Made by a program: the position numbers and the translations under genes
Assembly (NCBI RefSeq): GCF_003096035.1
Contig: NZ_CP029186.1
Location: 3,330,001-3,394,000 of the forward strand
DNA from: Flavobacterium album
GTDB lineage: Bacteria > Bacteroidota > Bacteroidia > Flavobacteriales > Flavobacteriaceae
Reading direction: 5' to 3'
DNA length: 64,000 nucleotides
Shown here: one piece after another, positions 53,529-62,092 of the stretch
Numbering within the stretch: position 1 is the first letter of the stretch
Layout of the letters: each line of letters starts with the position of its first letter
The notes under the pieces: generated by a model
Seen by the model: the letters and a program-made list of their open reading frames with translations, nothing else
What the model was told of the DNA's origin: nothing
Databases searched by the model: none

Positions 53529-54010
53529 TTTTTGATTTTTTTAGTGATTAAATAATCCAGGCCGAAACGTCCGCTTCCGAGCACCATGGTGTAGAGTGTG
53601 ATGAAGGCAAAGCCAAGGGCCGGCAGCATATTCCAATATCCGCTTTGAAGCTGCTGGCAAAAAGCGGCAACCAGCATGGTTATACAAATCAGCAGCGAAG
53701 CAACCCTCGTCTGCAGCCCTGCAAGCAGCAGCAGTCCCCCTACCGCCTCGCTGAATCCTCCCATCCAGGCGAAGAAGGCGGGGAAAAGTGCGAACGGGCC
53801 GCCAAATTGGGCAACGTCATTGGGAAACCAGAAGGCCACTTCAAAGAGTCCGAGATTAAGGTCCGGGTCAGACCATGGCATCCCGAATTTCTGGGCACCG
53901 AAATTAAAAGCCATAAAATAGCCGCAGACGAGCCTTGGCAATGTGAGCACGGCATCTTGTGTCCAGTGCGGCAGGATGGCCGGTGCCGTAAGTTTTTGGA
54001 ATAGTCGCAT
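53525..54010 (-). CDS. DoxX family membrane protein
   Basis: The start is taken at ATG 54010 (MRLFQKLTAPAILP); the open frame runs 14 codons further upstream, but that extension covers the divergent promoter region. The 161-aa protein has four transmembrane helices and DoxX features: RLVCGYFMAFNFGAQKFG, GGFSEAVGGLLLLAGL and a C-terminal ...LGFAFITLYTMVLGSGRF. DoxX proteins are linked to redox and sulfur metabolism. It is coupled to the lipoprotein gene. Confidence 0.85.
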   Translation of the reverse strand: MRLFQKLTAPAILPHWTQDAVLTLPRLVCGYFMAFNFGAQKFGMPWSDPDLNLGLFEVAFWFPNDVAQFGGPFALFPAFFAWMGGFSEAVGGLLLLAGLQTRVASLLICITMLVAAFCQQLQSGYWNMLPALGFAFITLYTMVLGSGRFGLDYLITKKIKK

Positions 54011-54058
54011 AATATATCGATTTTCAGCGAAAGTAATCACAGTGCAGTACACCGAAGT

Positions 54059-54076
54059 ACCAAATTATAATTTGGT
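54059..54076. promoter_or_regulatory. Perfect 18-bp palindrome between doxX and the AraC-type regulator
   Basis: ACCAAATTATAATTTGGT is an exact inverted repeat in the 147-bp divergent interval. It lies 49 bp upstream of the DoxX start and 82 bp before the AraC-type gene, so it could be an operator for either, perhaps for the regulator itself. Confidence 0.5.
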
Positions 54077-54157
54077 CACTACTTCCGGTTTATTATGCTA
54101 TATTTCAATATCTTTAAAACCTGAAAATGTAATTCTGCAAGTTAACCAAAGACGTTT

Positions 54158-55387
54158 ATGCAATTTGATTTTGGGGTTCACAGTTCGCTGTTGCTGGTCT
54201 TCCAGGCGCACATCATGGTTTATTCCGGGCTGTGCTTTCGCAGGTATTTGGCAGACAGATACGCATCTGATTTGTGGCTTTCCTTATTGCTGCTCCTTTC
54301 GTTTCTCTATGTGTGCCCGTGGATGCTTGGGTTTGCAGGATGGTATTCCCTCCAGCCTTTCAGGGATATCCTTTTCTATGTGCCTTTCCAGCATTTGTTC
54401 TTTTTAGGCCCTGTCATCCTATTTTATACGCTTAGCCTTTTAAATCCGGGATTCCGGTTCCGAAAAAAATACCTGGCCCATTTCGTACCCGGGCTGGCAT
54501 ACATTATCTACTCGGCGGTGCTATGCATTTATGATAAGCTTATTTTCGGAGGCTATTATTTCCTGGCTGATGAGCAGGACAGGGATTTTGACGACTGGTA
54601 CCAAATCAGCGGGTTCATTAGCATGATTGTCTACTTTATTGCAGCATTGCGGTTTTACATCAGTTACCGCAAAATCACGCTTAATTTCCTTAGTAATGCC
54701 GATGCATTCTCATTCGTCTATATCCGAAATTTCCTCATCGCTGTGCTCGGTATCCTTATCAGCTGGTGCGTGATCGCAATATTCGGGCTTTTCTTCAGGG
54801 TCGACTTTATTGACAGCTGGTGGCACTTCCTGTCGTTTTCGATATTCAGCTATTACATTGCTATTGCAGGCTATTCCAACGCAATCAGGTCGAGGATTTA
54901 TATCGAAAGCTGGACCCTGCGATCGACCGGAAGGATACTCCTGGCAAAAGGAAGCTCCGGGCGGCAAATCGGTTTTCAGGATACAGTGCTCCTGGCCGAA
55001 CCCCGGGATTGGAATGAACCGCCGGAAGAAGCGTTACCTGATGATTACTCTGAATGGCTGCAGAAGATCGATTCGATGATGCAGTCTGAAAAAAGTTATG
55101 AAGACCCCGAACTTTCACTCCCACAGCTTGCGGCGCGCCTTCGGCTAAGCGTACCCGCACTCAGCAGGATAATCAATAAAGGAGCCGGCAGCAATTTCAA
55201 CGATTTTATAAACGCTTACCGTGTACAGGCAGTGATTGGATTGCTTACCGCGGGCGGCCACAAGCGAAACACCCTGTTGGGCCTCGCGTACGATTGCGGC
55301 TTCAACAGTAAGACTACCTTCAACCGTGCCTTCCGGAAAAAGGCCGGTATGTCCCCTAAAGATTTTATAGCATCCCTGCCTAAATAA
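54158..55387 (+). CDS. AraC-family regulator with an N-terminal multi-spanning membrane domain
   Basis: The 409-aa protein has about seven transmembrane helices over residues 1-250 and a cytoplasmic AraC-type DNA-binding domain at about 300-405 (LPQLAARLRLSVPALSRIIN, then YDCGFNSKTTFNRAFRKKAG). This is a common Bacteroidetes regulator design in which a membrane sensor is fused directly to the HTH. It is divergent from doxX and lies 57 bp upstream of the VIT-family gene; both are possible targets. Confidence 0.88.
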   Translation: MQFDFGVHSSLLLVFQAHIMVYSGLCFRRYLADRYASDLWLSLLLLLSFLYVCPWMLGFAGWYSLQPFRDILFYVPFQHLFFLGPVILFYTLSLLNPGFRFRKKYLAHFVPGLAYIIYSAVLCIYDKLIFGGYYFLADEQDRDFDDWYQISGFISMIVYFIAALRFYISYRKITLNFLSNADAFSFVYIRNFLIAVLGILISWCVIAIFGLFFRVDFIDSWWHFLSFSIFSYYIAIAGYSNAIRSRIYIESWTLRSTGRILLAKGSSGRQIGFQDTVLLAEPRDWNEPPEEALPDDYSEWLQKIDSMMQSEKSYEDPELSLPQLAARLRLSVPALSRIINKGAGSNFNDFINAYRVQAVIGLLTAGGHKRNTLLGLAYDCGFNSKTTFNRAFRKKAGMSPKDFIASLPK

Positions 55388-55443
55388 TCGGACAATTTAT
55401 TCTTATCTTTAGATTCAAATCCCAGTTTCATTATATAACTACA

Positions 55444-56133
55444 ATGGAAAACGAAACTCATTTTATTAACAGGAGCGGCTGGTTACGTGCGGCCGTGTTG
55501 GGCGCAAACGACGGAATCCTTTCTACCACAAGCCTTGCCATAGGCGTTGCTGCCGCAAGTGATACCCGTTCGCCAATTGTACTGGCAGCTATGGCGGGCC
55601 TTGTGGCTGGCGCCCTTTCAATGGCTGCAGGCGAATATGTATCAGTGAGCTCCCAAAGTGATGTAGAAAAATCCGATCTTGACCGGGAAATGCGCGAATT
55701 ATCCGAATTTCCTGAAGAAGAGCTTGAAGAACTCACACAAATCTATATAAAACGAGGACTTACCCCAACGCTTGCCAAAGAAGTCGCATTGCAGTTAACA
55801 GCGCATAATGCATTGGAAGCCCATGCACGGGACGAACTGGGCATAAACGAAATTACACAGGCCAAACCCTTACAGGCTGCATTTGCCTCTGCCCTGGCCT
55901 TTCTTTGTGGTGGCACGCTTCCTTTTCTTGTAGCGATATTTGCCCCTATAAAAAACATGGTATACCTTCAGTACGGATTTGCAATTGTTTTCCTGGCGCT
56001 ATCGGGAACATTAGCAGCCGGTGCGGGGGGATCGGGCAAATTCAAGTCGATAGCCCGTATTTGCATATGGGGTACTATTGCCATGGCCGCATCAGCGCTT
56101 GTAGGATATCTTTTTGATGTGAATGTAGCTTAG
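55444..56133 (+). CDS. VIT/CCC1-family metal transporter
   Basis: The 229-aa membrane protein has the family signature GANDGILSTTSLAIGVAAA at the start, AGALSMAAGEYVSVSSQSDVEKSDL, and five transmembrane helices. VIT proteins export Fe2+ or Mn2+ from the cytoplasm. The DREMRELSEFPEEELEEL segment forms the cytoplasmic metal-binding helices. Length and motifs are typical. Confidence 0.92.
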   Translation: MENETHFINRSGWLRAAVLGANDGILSTTSLAIGVAAASDTRSPIVLAAMAGLVAGALSMAAGEYVSVSSQSDVEKSDLDREMRELSEFPEEELEELTQIYIKRGLTPTLAKEVALQLTAHNALEAHARDELGINEITQAKPLQAAFASALAFLCGGTLPFLVAIFAPIKNMVYLQYGFAIVFLALSGTLAAGAGGSGKFKSIARICIWGTIAMAASALVGYLFDVNVA

Positions 56134-56245
56134 CCCGCTTAATTATAGTAAATAAATCGTAAGCTAATACTAACAGACTTTGCTGAGATAATATTGGTAG
56201 CTATAAAGCATATTTGTCATTGATTATCATATTCAAAGAACGCAA

Positions 56246-57802
56246 ATGAAAAAGGCAGAAAGCAGCTACCTGAAGTGGCTCACCATAAAACCTGATCTGA
56301 AGGTAACTCATTTTGCTTTATTAATGAGCCTGCTTACTTTTTTGCTCTTCCATTTTCCTTTTTACACCTTTGTATTCAATAACGTTGATTATAACAGCTG
56401 GAACGGGATCAGTATCATCATCAGCCTTATTGTGCTGATGCTGGTAGTGAATGCCTTGGCATTTTACCTGATTTTGTTCCTCTCGCGTGTTATTGGTAAA
56501 TTTCTGTTGGTGCTGTTCTTTATAATCAACGCTATTGCGGTCTATTTTATCGCTACTTATGGCGTCATCATTGACGAAAGCATGATAGGGAATATACTCA
56601 ATACCAATTATGAAGAGTCAGGCAGCTTCTTTTCATTTAAATTAGTGCTATATGTACTGCTGCCTGGCGTTATACCCTCTATTTATATAGTTAGAGCTAA
56701 AATAAAAAACGTCCCGTTAAAGGAATTCCTTATCACTTCTTCGCTCACTCTTCTTTTCATTTTGACATTAGTATTCGCCAATGCTTCCAACTGGCTATGG
56801 ATCGATAAGAACTCCAAGACGCTGGGCGGGCTGGCAATGCCGTGGTCGTACTCTGTAAATACCCCTCTTTTTTATATCCATAAATCGCAAAAAAATAAAA
56901 AGGAAATCTTATTGCCAGGTGCTACCATACAGGATAACAGAAAATCGGTTATGGTGCTGGTCATTGGTGAGTCTGCAAGGAGCATGAACTTTTCACTCTA
57001 TGGCTATAATAAGAACACAAATCCGCTGCTTTCAAAAACACCAAATGTATCTCATTTTGATGCTTCCTCCTGTGCCACCTACACCACGGCAGGCGTAAAA
57101 TGCATTTTAGAGCATACGCACACCGATGAGCTGTATGAAATTTTACCCAATTACCTGTACCGTAATAATGTAGAGGTCATCTGGCGGACGACAAACTGGG
57201 GCGAACCGCCTTTGCACATTAAAACCTACCAGGGCAGGGATGCTTTAATGCGGCAATGCAAGGGTGAAGGATGCAATTACGATGAGATCCTGCTCACAGG
57301 GCTAAAAGAACAGATACTGGCCAGTAAAAAAAACAAGGTTCTGGTCGTATTGCACACCAGTACGAGCCACGGGCCTACTTACAGCAAGAAATATCCGCCG
57401 CGGTTTGAAACCTTTAAACCCGTTTGCAACAGCGTTGAATTAGGGAATTGCTCACGGGAAGAGCTGATGAACGCTTATGACAATACCATTGTTTACACCG
57501 ATTACATCCTGCATGAGGTAATAGAAAACCTAAAGCAATTGAAGGGGTATGACAGTGCAATGCTATTTGTTTCAGACCATGGCGAGTCTTTGGGGGAAAA
57601 GAACCTGTACATGCACGGAATGCCTTTAAGCCTTGCGCCTAAGGAACAATATGAAATTCCGTTTATCGTATGGCATTCTGATAGCTCGGGACAGCTAAAG
57701 CCTTTAAAAACGGTATCCCAAAACCATGTTTTCCACAGCGTCTTACATTTTTTAAGTGTACAAAGCCCTATTTACGATGAGCAAATGAATATTTTTAAAT
57801 AA
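56246..57802 (+). CDS. Phosphoethanolamine transferase (EptA/sulfatase superfamily)
   Basis: The 518-aa protein has five transmembrane helices in the first 190 residues and a periplasmic alkaline-phosphatase-like domain. Active-site elements are VIGESARSMNFSLYGY (metal-binding Glu), the nucleophile region ATYTTAGVKC, HTSTSHGPTY and FVSDHGESLGE (metal-binding Asp and His). EptA-type enzymes add phosphoethanolamine to lipid A and reduce binding of cationic peptides such as polymyxin. It is chromosomal in style, not an mcr-like mobile gene. Length is slightly below the usual 540-560 aa. Confidence 0.9.
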   Translation: MKKAESSYLKWLTIKPDLKVTHFALLMSLLTFLLFHFPFYTFVFNNVDYNSWNGISIIISLIVLMLVVNALAFYLILFLSRVIGKFLLVLFFIINAIAVYFIATYGVIIDESMIGNILNTNYEESGSFFSFKLVLYVLLPGVIPSIYIVRAKIKNVPLKEFLITSSLTLLFILTLVFANASNWLWIDKNSKTLGGLAMPWSYSVNTPLFYIHKSQKNKKEILLPGATIQDNRKSVMVLVIGESARSMNFSLYGYNKNTNPLLSKTPNVSHFDASSCATYTTAGVKCILEHTHTDELYEILPNYLYRNNVEVIWRTTNWGEPPLHIKTYQGRDALMRQCKGEGCNYDEILLTGLKEQILASKKNKVLVVLHTSTSHGPTYSKKYPPRFETFKPVCNSVELGNCSREELMNAYDNTIVYTDYILHEVIENLKQLKGYDSAMLFVSDHGESLGEKNLYMHGMPLSLAPKEQYEIPFIVWHSDSSGQLKPLKTVSQNHVFHSVLHFLSVQSPIYDEQMNIFK

Positions 57803-57820
57803 AAGGGCTTGCTTGCGTAG

Positions 57821-57850
57821 CCGGGATTACAAGAACCCCGGAATTTTTTC
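57821..57850 (+). terminator. Weak Rho-independent terminator
   Basis: CCGGG (57821-57825) pairs with CCCGG (57837-57841) across an 11-nt loop and is followed by AATTTTTT. It lies 19 bp after the phosphoethanolamine transferase gene and inside the upstream extension of the next open frame, which supports the later start chosen for that gene. Confidence 0.45.
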
Positions 57851-57884
57851 TTACTTTGTAGCTTACAAATACAATCCCTTAGTA

Positions 57885-58574
57885 ATGGATAAAAGGTCTC
57901 AGGTTTTCAGTTGGATATTTCATTCGAATGGCTATCGCAAGCTATTAGTATCGCTCATTTTTGCCCTCGCCTGTTCAGCCGCACTATTGCCTTTCCACCT
58001 TAGCCTCATAACGCGCATTATGGCGGGTTGGGATGTATTTGCCCTTGCCATGACAGGAATGATGTGGTTCCTTTTTTGCACAACTACCGCTGCGGAACAG
58101 AAAAGGATTGTAAAAAAACAGGACGATAACATAAGCACCATATTCGCAATCGTGCTTACGGCTGTGTGCATAAGCTTTTCCGGTGCCCTGTTGCTTATAT
58201 TTAATAACGATAAGCCCTCATTTGATAATAGCGTATCAACCATTGTTACACTAATTGCTATAGGCTTGTCGTGGATATTGTTCCATACAATCTTTACCGT
58301 ACGTTATGCGCATTTGTACCATGACGACACAATCATAAAGCACGAGAATGGGTCCGGCGGTATAAACTTCCCGAATCCAGATGCGCCCGATTATATTGAT
58401 TTTGCCTATTTCTCATTTGTGATCGGAATGACCTTCCAGGTATCTGATGTGACCATTTCCTCCAAAACGATACGCAGGTTTGTTTTACTTCACAGCCTCA
58501 TTTCATTCGTATTCAATACGATAATCGTGGCATTGGTCGTAAATATTATAGCCGGAAGCAAGATCCATGGATGA
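57885..58574 (+). CDS. DUF1345 domain membrane protein
   Basis: The start is chosen at ATG 57885 (MDKRSQVFSWIFHSNG); the open frame starts at 57813, but those residues overlap a terminator-like hairpin. The 229-aa protein has about six transmembrane helices and DUF1345 features, such as the segment IGLSWILFHTIFTVRYAHLYHDD and DFAYFSFVIGMTFQVSDV. Function unknown. Confidence 0.85.
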   Translation: MDKRSQVFSWIFHSNGYRKLLVSLIFALACSAALLPFHLSLITRIMAGWDVFALAMTGMMWFLFCTTTAAEQKRIVKKQDDNISTIFAIVLTAVCISFSGALLLIFNNDKPSFDNSVSTIVTLIAIGLSWILFHTIFTVRYAHLYHDDTIIKHENGSGGINFPNPDAPDYIDFAYFSFVIGMTFQVSDVTISSKTIRRFVLLHSLISFVFNTIIVALVVNIIAGSKIHG

Positions 58575-58617
58575 GGGTTGAAAAGCCGGACAAAAAATAT
58601 TTTACTTATTGGTGATA

Positions 58618-58645
58618 TTGCATGAATTTTTGCCACTTATCTTTA
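58618..58645 (+). promoter_or_regulatory. Promoter of the ECF sigma factor gene
   Basis: TTG (58618-58620), exactly 17 bp, then TATCTTTA (58638-58645), fits the Bacteroidetes TTG-N17-19-TAnnTTTG pattern with the last base changed. The start codon is at 58659, so the leader would be very short. Confidence 0.55.
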
Positions 58646-58658
58646 TAAACGTCATATT

Positions 58659-59192
58659 ATGGTTGAAAATAAAACTATCGACAGTGACAGCCGCAAGGCA
58701 AGGCTGGAAGCGCTGTACATAAAAGCCTTCCCGCTTGTGGCGCGCTATGTGGCAAAAATGGGAGGCACCCGTGATGAAGCAAAAGATATCTTTCATGATG
58801 CACTGCTCCTCTATATGGAAAAAGAATACAGTACAGGTATTAACCTTCAATACAGCGAGGCCTCTTATATCCTGGGCATTGCGCGCCACCTTTGGGCAAA
58901 ACGCGGTACTGCATCAGCCCATACTATTGAGGAGTTAGCTATAACCCATGACGACCAACATTATACCGAAGTTGCATCGCTCAGACTGTCCGGCCTGCTG
59001 GCCAAGGGCGGGCGCAAATGCCTCGAGCTGCTGTCGGCGTTTTATTATGAGAAACTGGATATGGAAAGCCTTGCACAACGTTTCGGGTTTGCGGGGGCGC
59101 GTTCGGCTACCGTGCAGAAATTCAAATGCCTTGAGAAAGTAAAAGATGTCGTAAAAGCCAAATCGCTGCAGTATGAAGACTTCATGGAATGA
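58659..59192 (+). CDS. ECF-type RNA polymerase sigma factor
   Basis: The 177-aa protein has a sigma-70 region 2 at about 20-75 (AFPLVARYVAKMGGTRDEAKDIFHDALLLYMEK) and region 4 at about 115-165 (CLELLSAFYYEKLDMESLAQRFGF). This is the size and domain set of an ECF sigma factor. It overlaps the following small gene by 20 bp, so the two are translated together. Confidence 0.85.
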   Translation: MVENKTIDSDSRKARLEALYIKAFPLVARYVAKMGGTRDEAKDIFHDALLLYMEKEYSTGINLQYSEASYILGIARHLWAKRGTASAHTIEELAITHDDQHYTEVASLRLSGLLAKGGRKCLELLSAFYYEKLDMESLAQRFGFAGARSATVQKFKCLEKVKDVVKAKSLQYEDFME

Positions 59193-59442
59193 AATGCAGG
59201 CCATAGAAAGCTACGTGCTGACTGCCGGTAAGCCTGAAGACCGGGTGCTCTTTCAGGCAAGGCTATTGCTTGAACCGGAGTTGAGGGAAAAGACCTATTG
59301 GCAACAGGAAACCTATGCCGTAGCTAATGAATATGGCCGCCTTAGGCTGAAAGAAGATATTGAGCAGATAGCCAATGAAATAGCCATGTCCAAAAAATAC
59401 GCATCCTTCCGCCAAAAGATCCTGGGTATCTTCAGCAAGTAA
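59173..59442 (+). CDS. Small protein overlapping the sigma factor gene, possible anti-sigma-like partner
   Basis: The 89-aa highly charged helical protein (MKTSWNEMQAIESYVLTAG, then ARLLLEPELREKTYWQQE and QIANEIAMSKKYASF) starts 20 bp before the sigma gene ends. It has no transmembrane helix, unlike classical ECF anti-sigma factors. The coupling to the sigma gene suggests a regulatory partner. No family recognised; function inferred from position only. Confidence 0.65.
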   Translation: MKTSWNEMQAIESYVLTAGKPEDRVLFQARLLLEPELREKTYWQQETYAVANEYGRLRLKEDIEQIANEIAMSKKYASFRQKILGIFSK

Positions 59443-59545
59443 TCCATACAACATACTATTATCCGTGCACCTTTTTTAAGGTGGCGGCTCCCTCATGCCT
59501 TATATGAACTAAAATAGTGAGTTGATCCAAGAATTGTATCACAGT

Positions 59546-59570
59546 TGTCACTTCGAGCGCAGTCGAGAAG
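59546..59570. repeat. REP-like intergenic element (TGTCACTTCGAGCGCAGTCGAGAAG type)
   Basis: GTCACTTCGAGCGCAGTCGAGAAG contains the imperfect palindrome CTTCGA/TCGAAG-type arms around GCGCAG. I recognise this as a sequence found many times in Bacteroidetes intergenic regions. Only one copy is in this window. The rest of the 252-bp gap before clpP shows no gene. Confidence 0.55.
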
Positions 59571-59694
59571 CAAGAAGAACGAAAATGCCGTTTCGATGCC
59601 TATGTCGGCAGACAGGCTGCACTTAATATGACATTTTCATTCTTCTTTTAGAAATATAGTTGTTTAAATCTAATTCACATTAAAAACTAAAAAT

Positions 59695-60369
59695 ATGAAT
59701 TCAAAAGAATTCCGCAACTATGCGGTAAAGCACCACAGGATCAACAGCATTTATGTCGACAAGTACATTGCCAATACACAGGCGTATGCCAAGCCGATGG
59801 CGCTCACACCCTACATCATGGAAGAACGCCAGCTCAACGTGGCCCAGCTGGATGTATTCTCCCGCCTGATGGTCGACAGGGTCATTTTCCTGGGCGAGGC
59901 AGTGGAAGAACGGAATGCCAATATCATACAGGCACAGCTGCTTTTTTTGCAATCGCTCGATGCCCATAAAGACATCCAGCTGTATGTCAATTCGCCCGGA
60001 GGTTCCGTTTATGCAGGCTTTGGCATTTACGACACCATGCAATACATCTCGCCCGATGTTGCTACGATTTGTACAGGAGTCGCGCTCTCTATGGGGTCGG
60101 TATTACTGTGTGCCGGAGCGGCAGGAAAACGGTCGGCGCTGAAGCATTCGCGCGTCATGATCCACCAGACCTCAAGCGGTGCGCAGGGCACGGCAGCCGA
60201 CCTTGACATCAGCATAAAGCAAGTTCTTAAAATACAGGAAGAGTTGTACCAAATGATCGCTACGCATAGCGGCCAGACGTATGAAACCATCTGCAAAGTA
60301 GGCGAGCGCGATTACTGGATGACTGCCACGGAAGCAAAGGAATTTGGGATGATCGATGAGATACTTTAG
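59695..60369 (+). CDS. clpP: ATP-dependent Clp protease proteolytic subunit
   Basis: The 224-aa ClpP has catalytic Ser132 (ALSMGSVLLC), His157 (MIHQ) and Asp206 (ERDYWMTATEA). The N-terminal 45 residues are longer than in E. coli. ClpP forms the tetradecameric chamber that works with ClpX or ClpA. No clpX gene follows here, and the flanking genes are unrelated, so this may be a second, dispersed clpP copy. Confidence 0.93.
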   Translation: MNSKEFRNYAVKHHRINSIYVDKYIANTQAYAKPMALTPYIMEERQLNVAQLDVFSRLMVDRVIFLGEAVEERNANIIQAQLLFLQSLDAHKDIQLYVNSPGGSVYAGFGIYDTMQYISPDVATICTGVALSMGSVLLCAGAAGKRSALKHSRVMIHQTSSGAQGTAADLDISIKQVLKIQEELYQMIATHSGQTYETICKVGERDYWMTATEAKEFGMIDEIL

Positions 60370-60397
60370 AGCAGACTATCTTTCAGGTAAGAAACAA

Positions 60398-60544
60398 TTT
60401 AACCACATAGATACATAGATTTTCATAGTTCAGTATGCAAAAAAGCCACAGTAGAGTTGAAGCTTTGCTTCAATCCTATGTTAACTCTAACACATATTAT
60501 TTAAACTTTTAAAGCAATTTAAACTATGTATCTATGTGGTTAAA
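60398..60544. repeat. 147-bp inverted-repeat element with 21-bp perfect terminal arms
   Basis: TTTAACCACATAGATACATAG at 60398-60418 and its exact reverse complement at 60524-60544 enclose 105 bp without a gene. A second, inner hairpin (TTGAAGC-TTT-GCTTCAA near 60458-60474) lies near the middle. The arrangement resembles a short non-autonomous element or a bidirectional structured spacer between clpP and the convergent exonuclease gene. Confidence 0.7.
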
Positions 60545-60559
60545 ATAGAGGGTCAATTA

Positions 60560-61948
60560 TTAAATTTCTATTTCAGCAAGCGGTTTTTGGGCTATAACTT
60601 TATTAGGATATTTTGCAGCATAGGAATACAGCAATTGCATGATGTACTGGTTGCTCCGGTAAGGTGTAACATGATCCTTCATTTCCGAAGGCTCTGTAAA
60701 TCCAATATCCGAAGGGATATAGCCCATGCCATAAAAGTGGCCGTTCTCGACCCAGATACAGCTGCGCTCATCGGCTGAACGGCCTTTATCAAGGATAGCA
60801 AAGCTCGGCCTGCTTTTTAAATAAAAGTCAATGGCACTTTCGATTTGCTGGTTATGCTGATCCACTTCAGGCAGGTCTGTGTCATCGGTTCTCCGGTATG
60901 CTTCTTCTTCCGAAGGACTGCAGTATTTACAGAACCTGGGGTCGATTTCAAACTGTCCGGCAAGATCCTGGAGCAGTCGTATCCCATCATATAATTGGCC
61001 GAACACCTCTATGCATTTCTGGAATTTAGTCACCTTACCTATGGCGAGGTACCGGTAGCCATTGCGGGCTTCATATTCGTAAAGGCCATATTTTGGCTCA
61101 AAACGCTTCAGGGCTTTATTATGTACGGGCCATAACTTTTTGATCTCGGTACACTCCAGCAGCAGTGCCATCAGTTCGGTAGCGCAGACCTCAAAAGAAA
61201 TGCTGTAAATATCCCGCAAAAAATGCTGCCGTTGCGGGGTAATCTTATGGCCGCTAAAATGGGAAGCCACACGTTTTTTCAGGTTGACCGCCTTGCCTAC
61301 ATACACAACTTTTTTCGACTGGTCGTAAAAATAATATACGCCCGGCTTTTCAGGTAATTGCTCAAAATCTTCCGGTGGGAGGTTTGGCGGGAGGCGCTGG
61401 TCCTGAGCCGTTTTTTTGATCATTTTATCCATCTCCCCATCGCTGTCCCACTCGAGCAGTTGGGAAAACAATATAGCCGTAGCATCGGCATCGCCGCCGG
61501 CACGGTGCCTGTTCTCTAAGGGTATAAATAACGACCGGCAAAGATTCCCCAGGCTATAGGACGACAGCCCCGGCCTGATCTTTCTTGCGGCACGCACCGT
61601 ACATAATTTTTTCGCCGTCCATTTAAATCCGGCTTCTTCCAACTGGTGGCGGACAAAGGAATAATCGAAATTGACATTGTGGGCAACAAAGATTCGATCT
61701 GAAAGCATGCCGAATAGCTTTTCTGCAATGTCATCAAAAACAGGGGCATCTTTCACCATTTCATTGGTAATGCCTGTAAGGGCAAAAATGGGCAGCGGTA
61801 TCTCCTTTTGCGGATTGACAAGTGTTTCGAAGCGGTCGATTACACTGGTACCGTCATGGATAATGACTGCGATCTCGGTAATACGGCTTCCTCCGGCATT
61901 CCCACCGGTAGTTTCGATATCCACTATTGCATATTCAGTCGTCTTCAT
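60560..61948 (-). CDS. DEDDh exonuclease fused to a GIY-YIG nuclease domain
   Basis: The 462-aa protein has an N-terminal DnaQ-like exonuclease at about 1-170 with DEDDh residues in IVDIETTGG, HNVNFDYSF and HRAGGDADAT. A GIY-YIG domain lies at about 205-285 (PGVYYFYDQSKKVVYVGKAVNLKKRV), resembling the UvrC/Cho N-terminal nuclease. A C-terminal region of about 175 residues is of unknown function. This fusion is widespread in Bacteroidetes and is usually annotated as an exonuclease of DNA repair. Confidence 0.9.
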   Translation of the reverse strand: MKTTEYAIVDIETTGGNAGGSRITEIAVIIHDGTSVIDRFETLVNPQKEIPLPIFALTGITNEMVKDAPVFDDIAEKLFGMLSDRIFVAHNVNFDYSFVRHQLEEAGFKWTAKKLCTVRAARKIRPGLSSYSLGNLCRSLFIPLENRHRAGGDADATAILFSQLLEWDSDGEMDKMIKKTAQDQRLPPNLPPEDFEQLPEKPGVYYFYDQSKKVVYVGKAVNLKKRVASHFSGHKITPQRQHFLRDIYSISFEVCATELMALLLECTEIKKLWPVHNKALKRFEPKYGLYEYEARNGYRYLAIGKVTKFQKCIEVFGQLYDGIRLLQDLAGQFEIDPRFCKYCSPSEEEAYRRTDDTDLPEVDQHNQQIESAIDFYLKSRPSFAILDKGRSADERSCIWVENGHFYGMGYIPSDIGFTEPSEMKDHVTPYRSNQYIMQLLYSYAAKYPNKVIAQKPLAEIEI

Positions 61949-62092
61949 TTATCACTACCATTAACTGATTGTTCCGCAAATTTATATGAAAATAATTGCT
62001 TCAAATGTAGTTTAAATTCTTATATCAAAATATTTTTTGAATAGAATTTTACGGTGAAGGGACTTAAAAACAACCGATTCCGTTAGGCGGTT

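Noticed and set aside
59546..59570. CRISPR-like repeat
   Set aside because: Only one copy with no spacer periodicity; it is a REP-like element.
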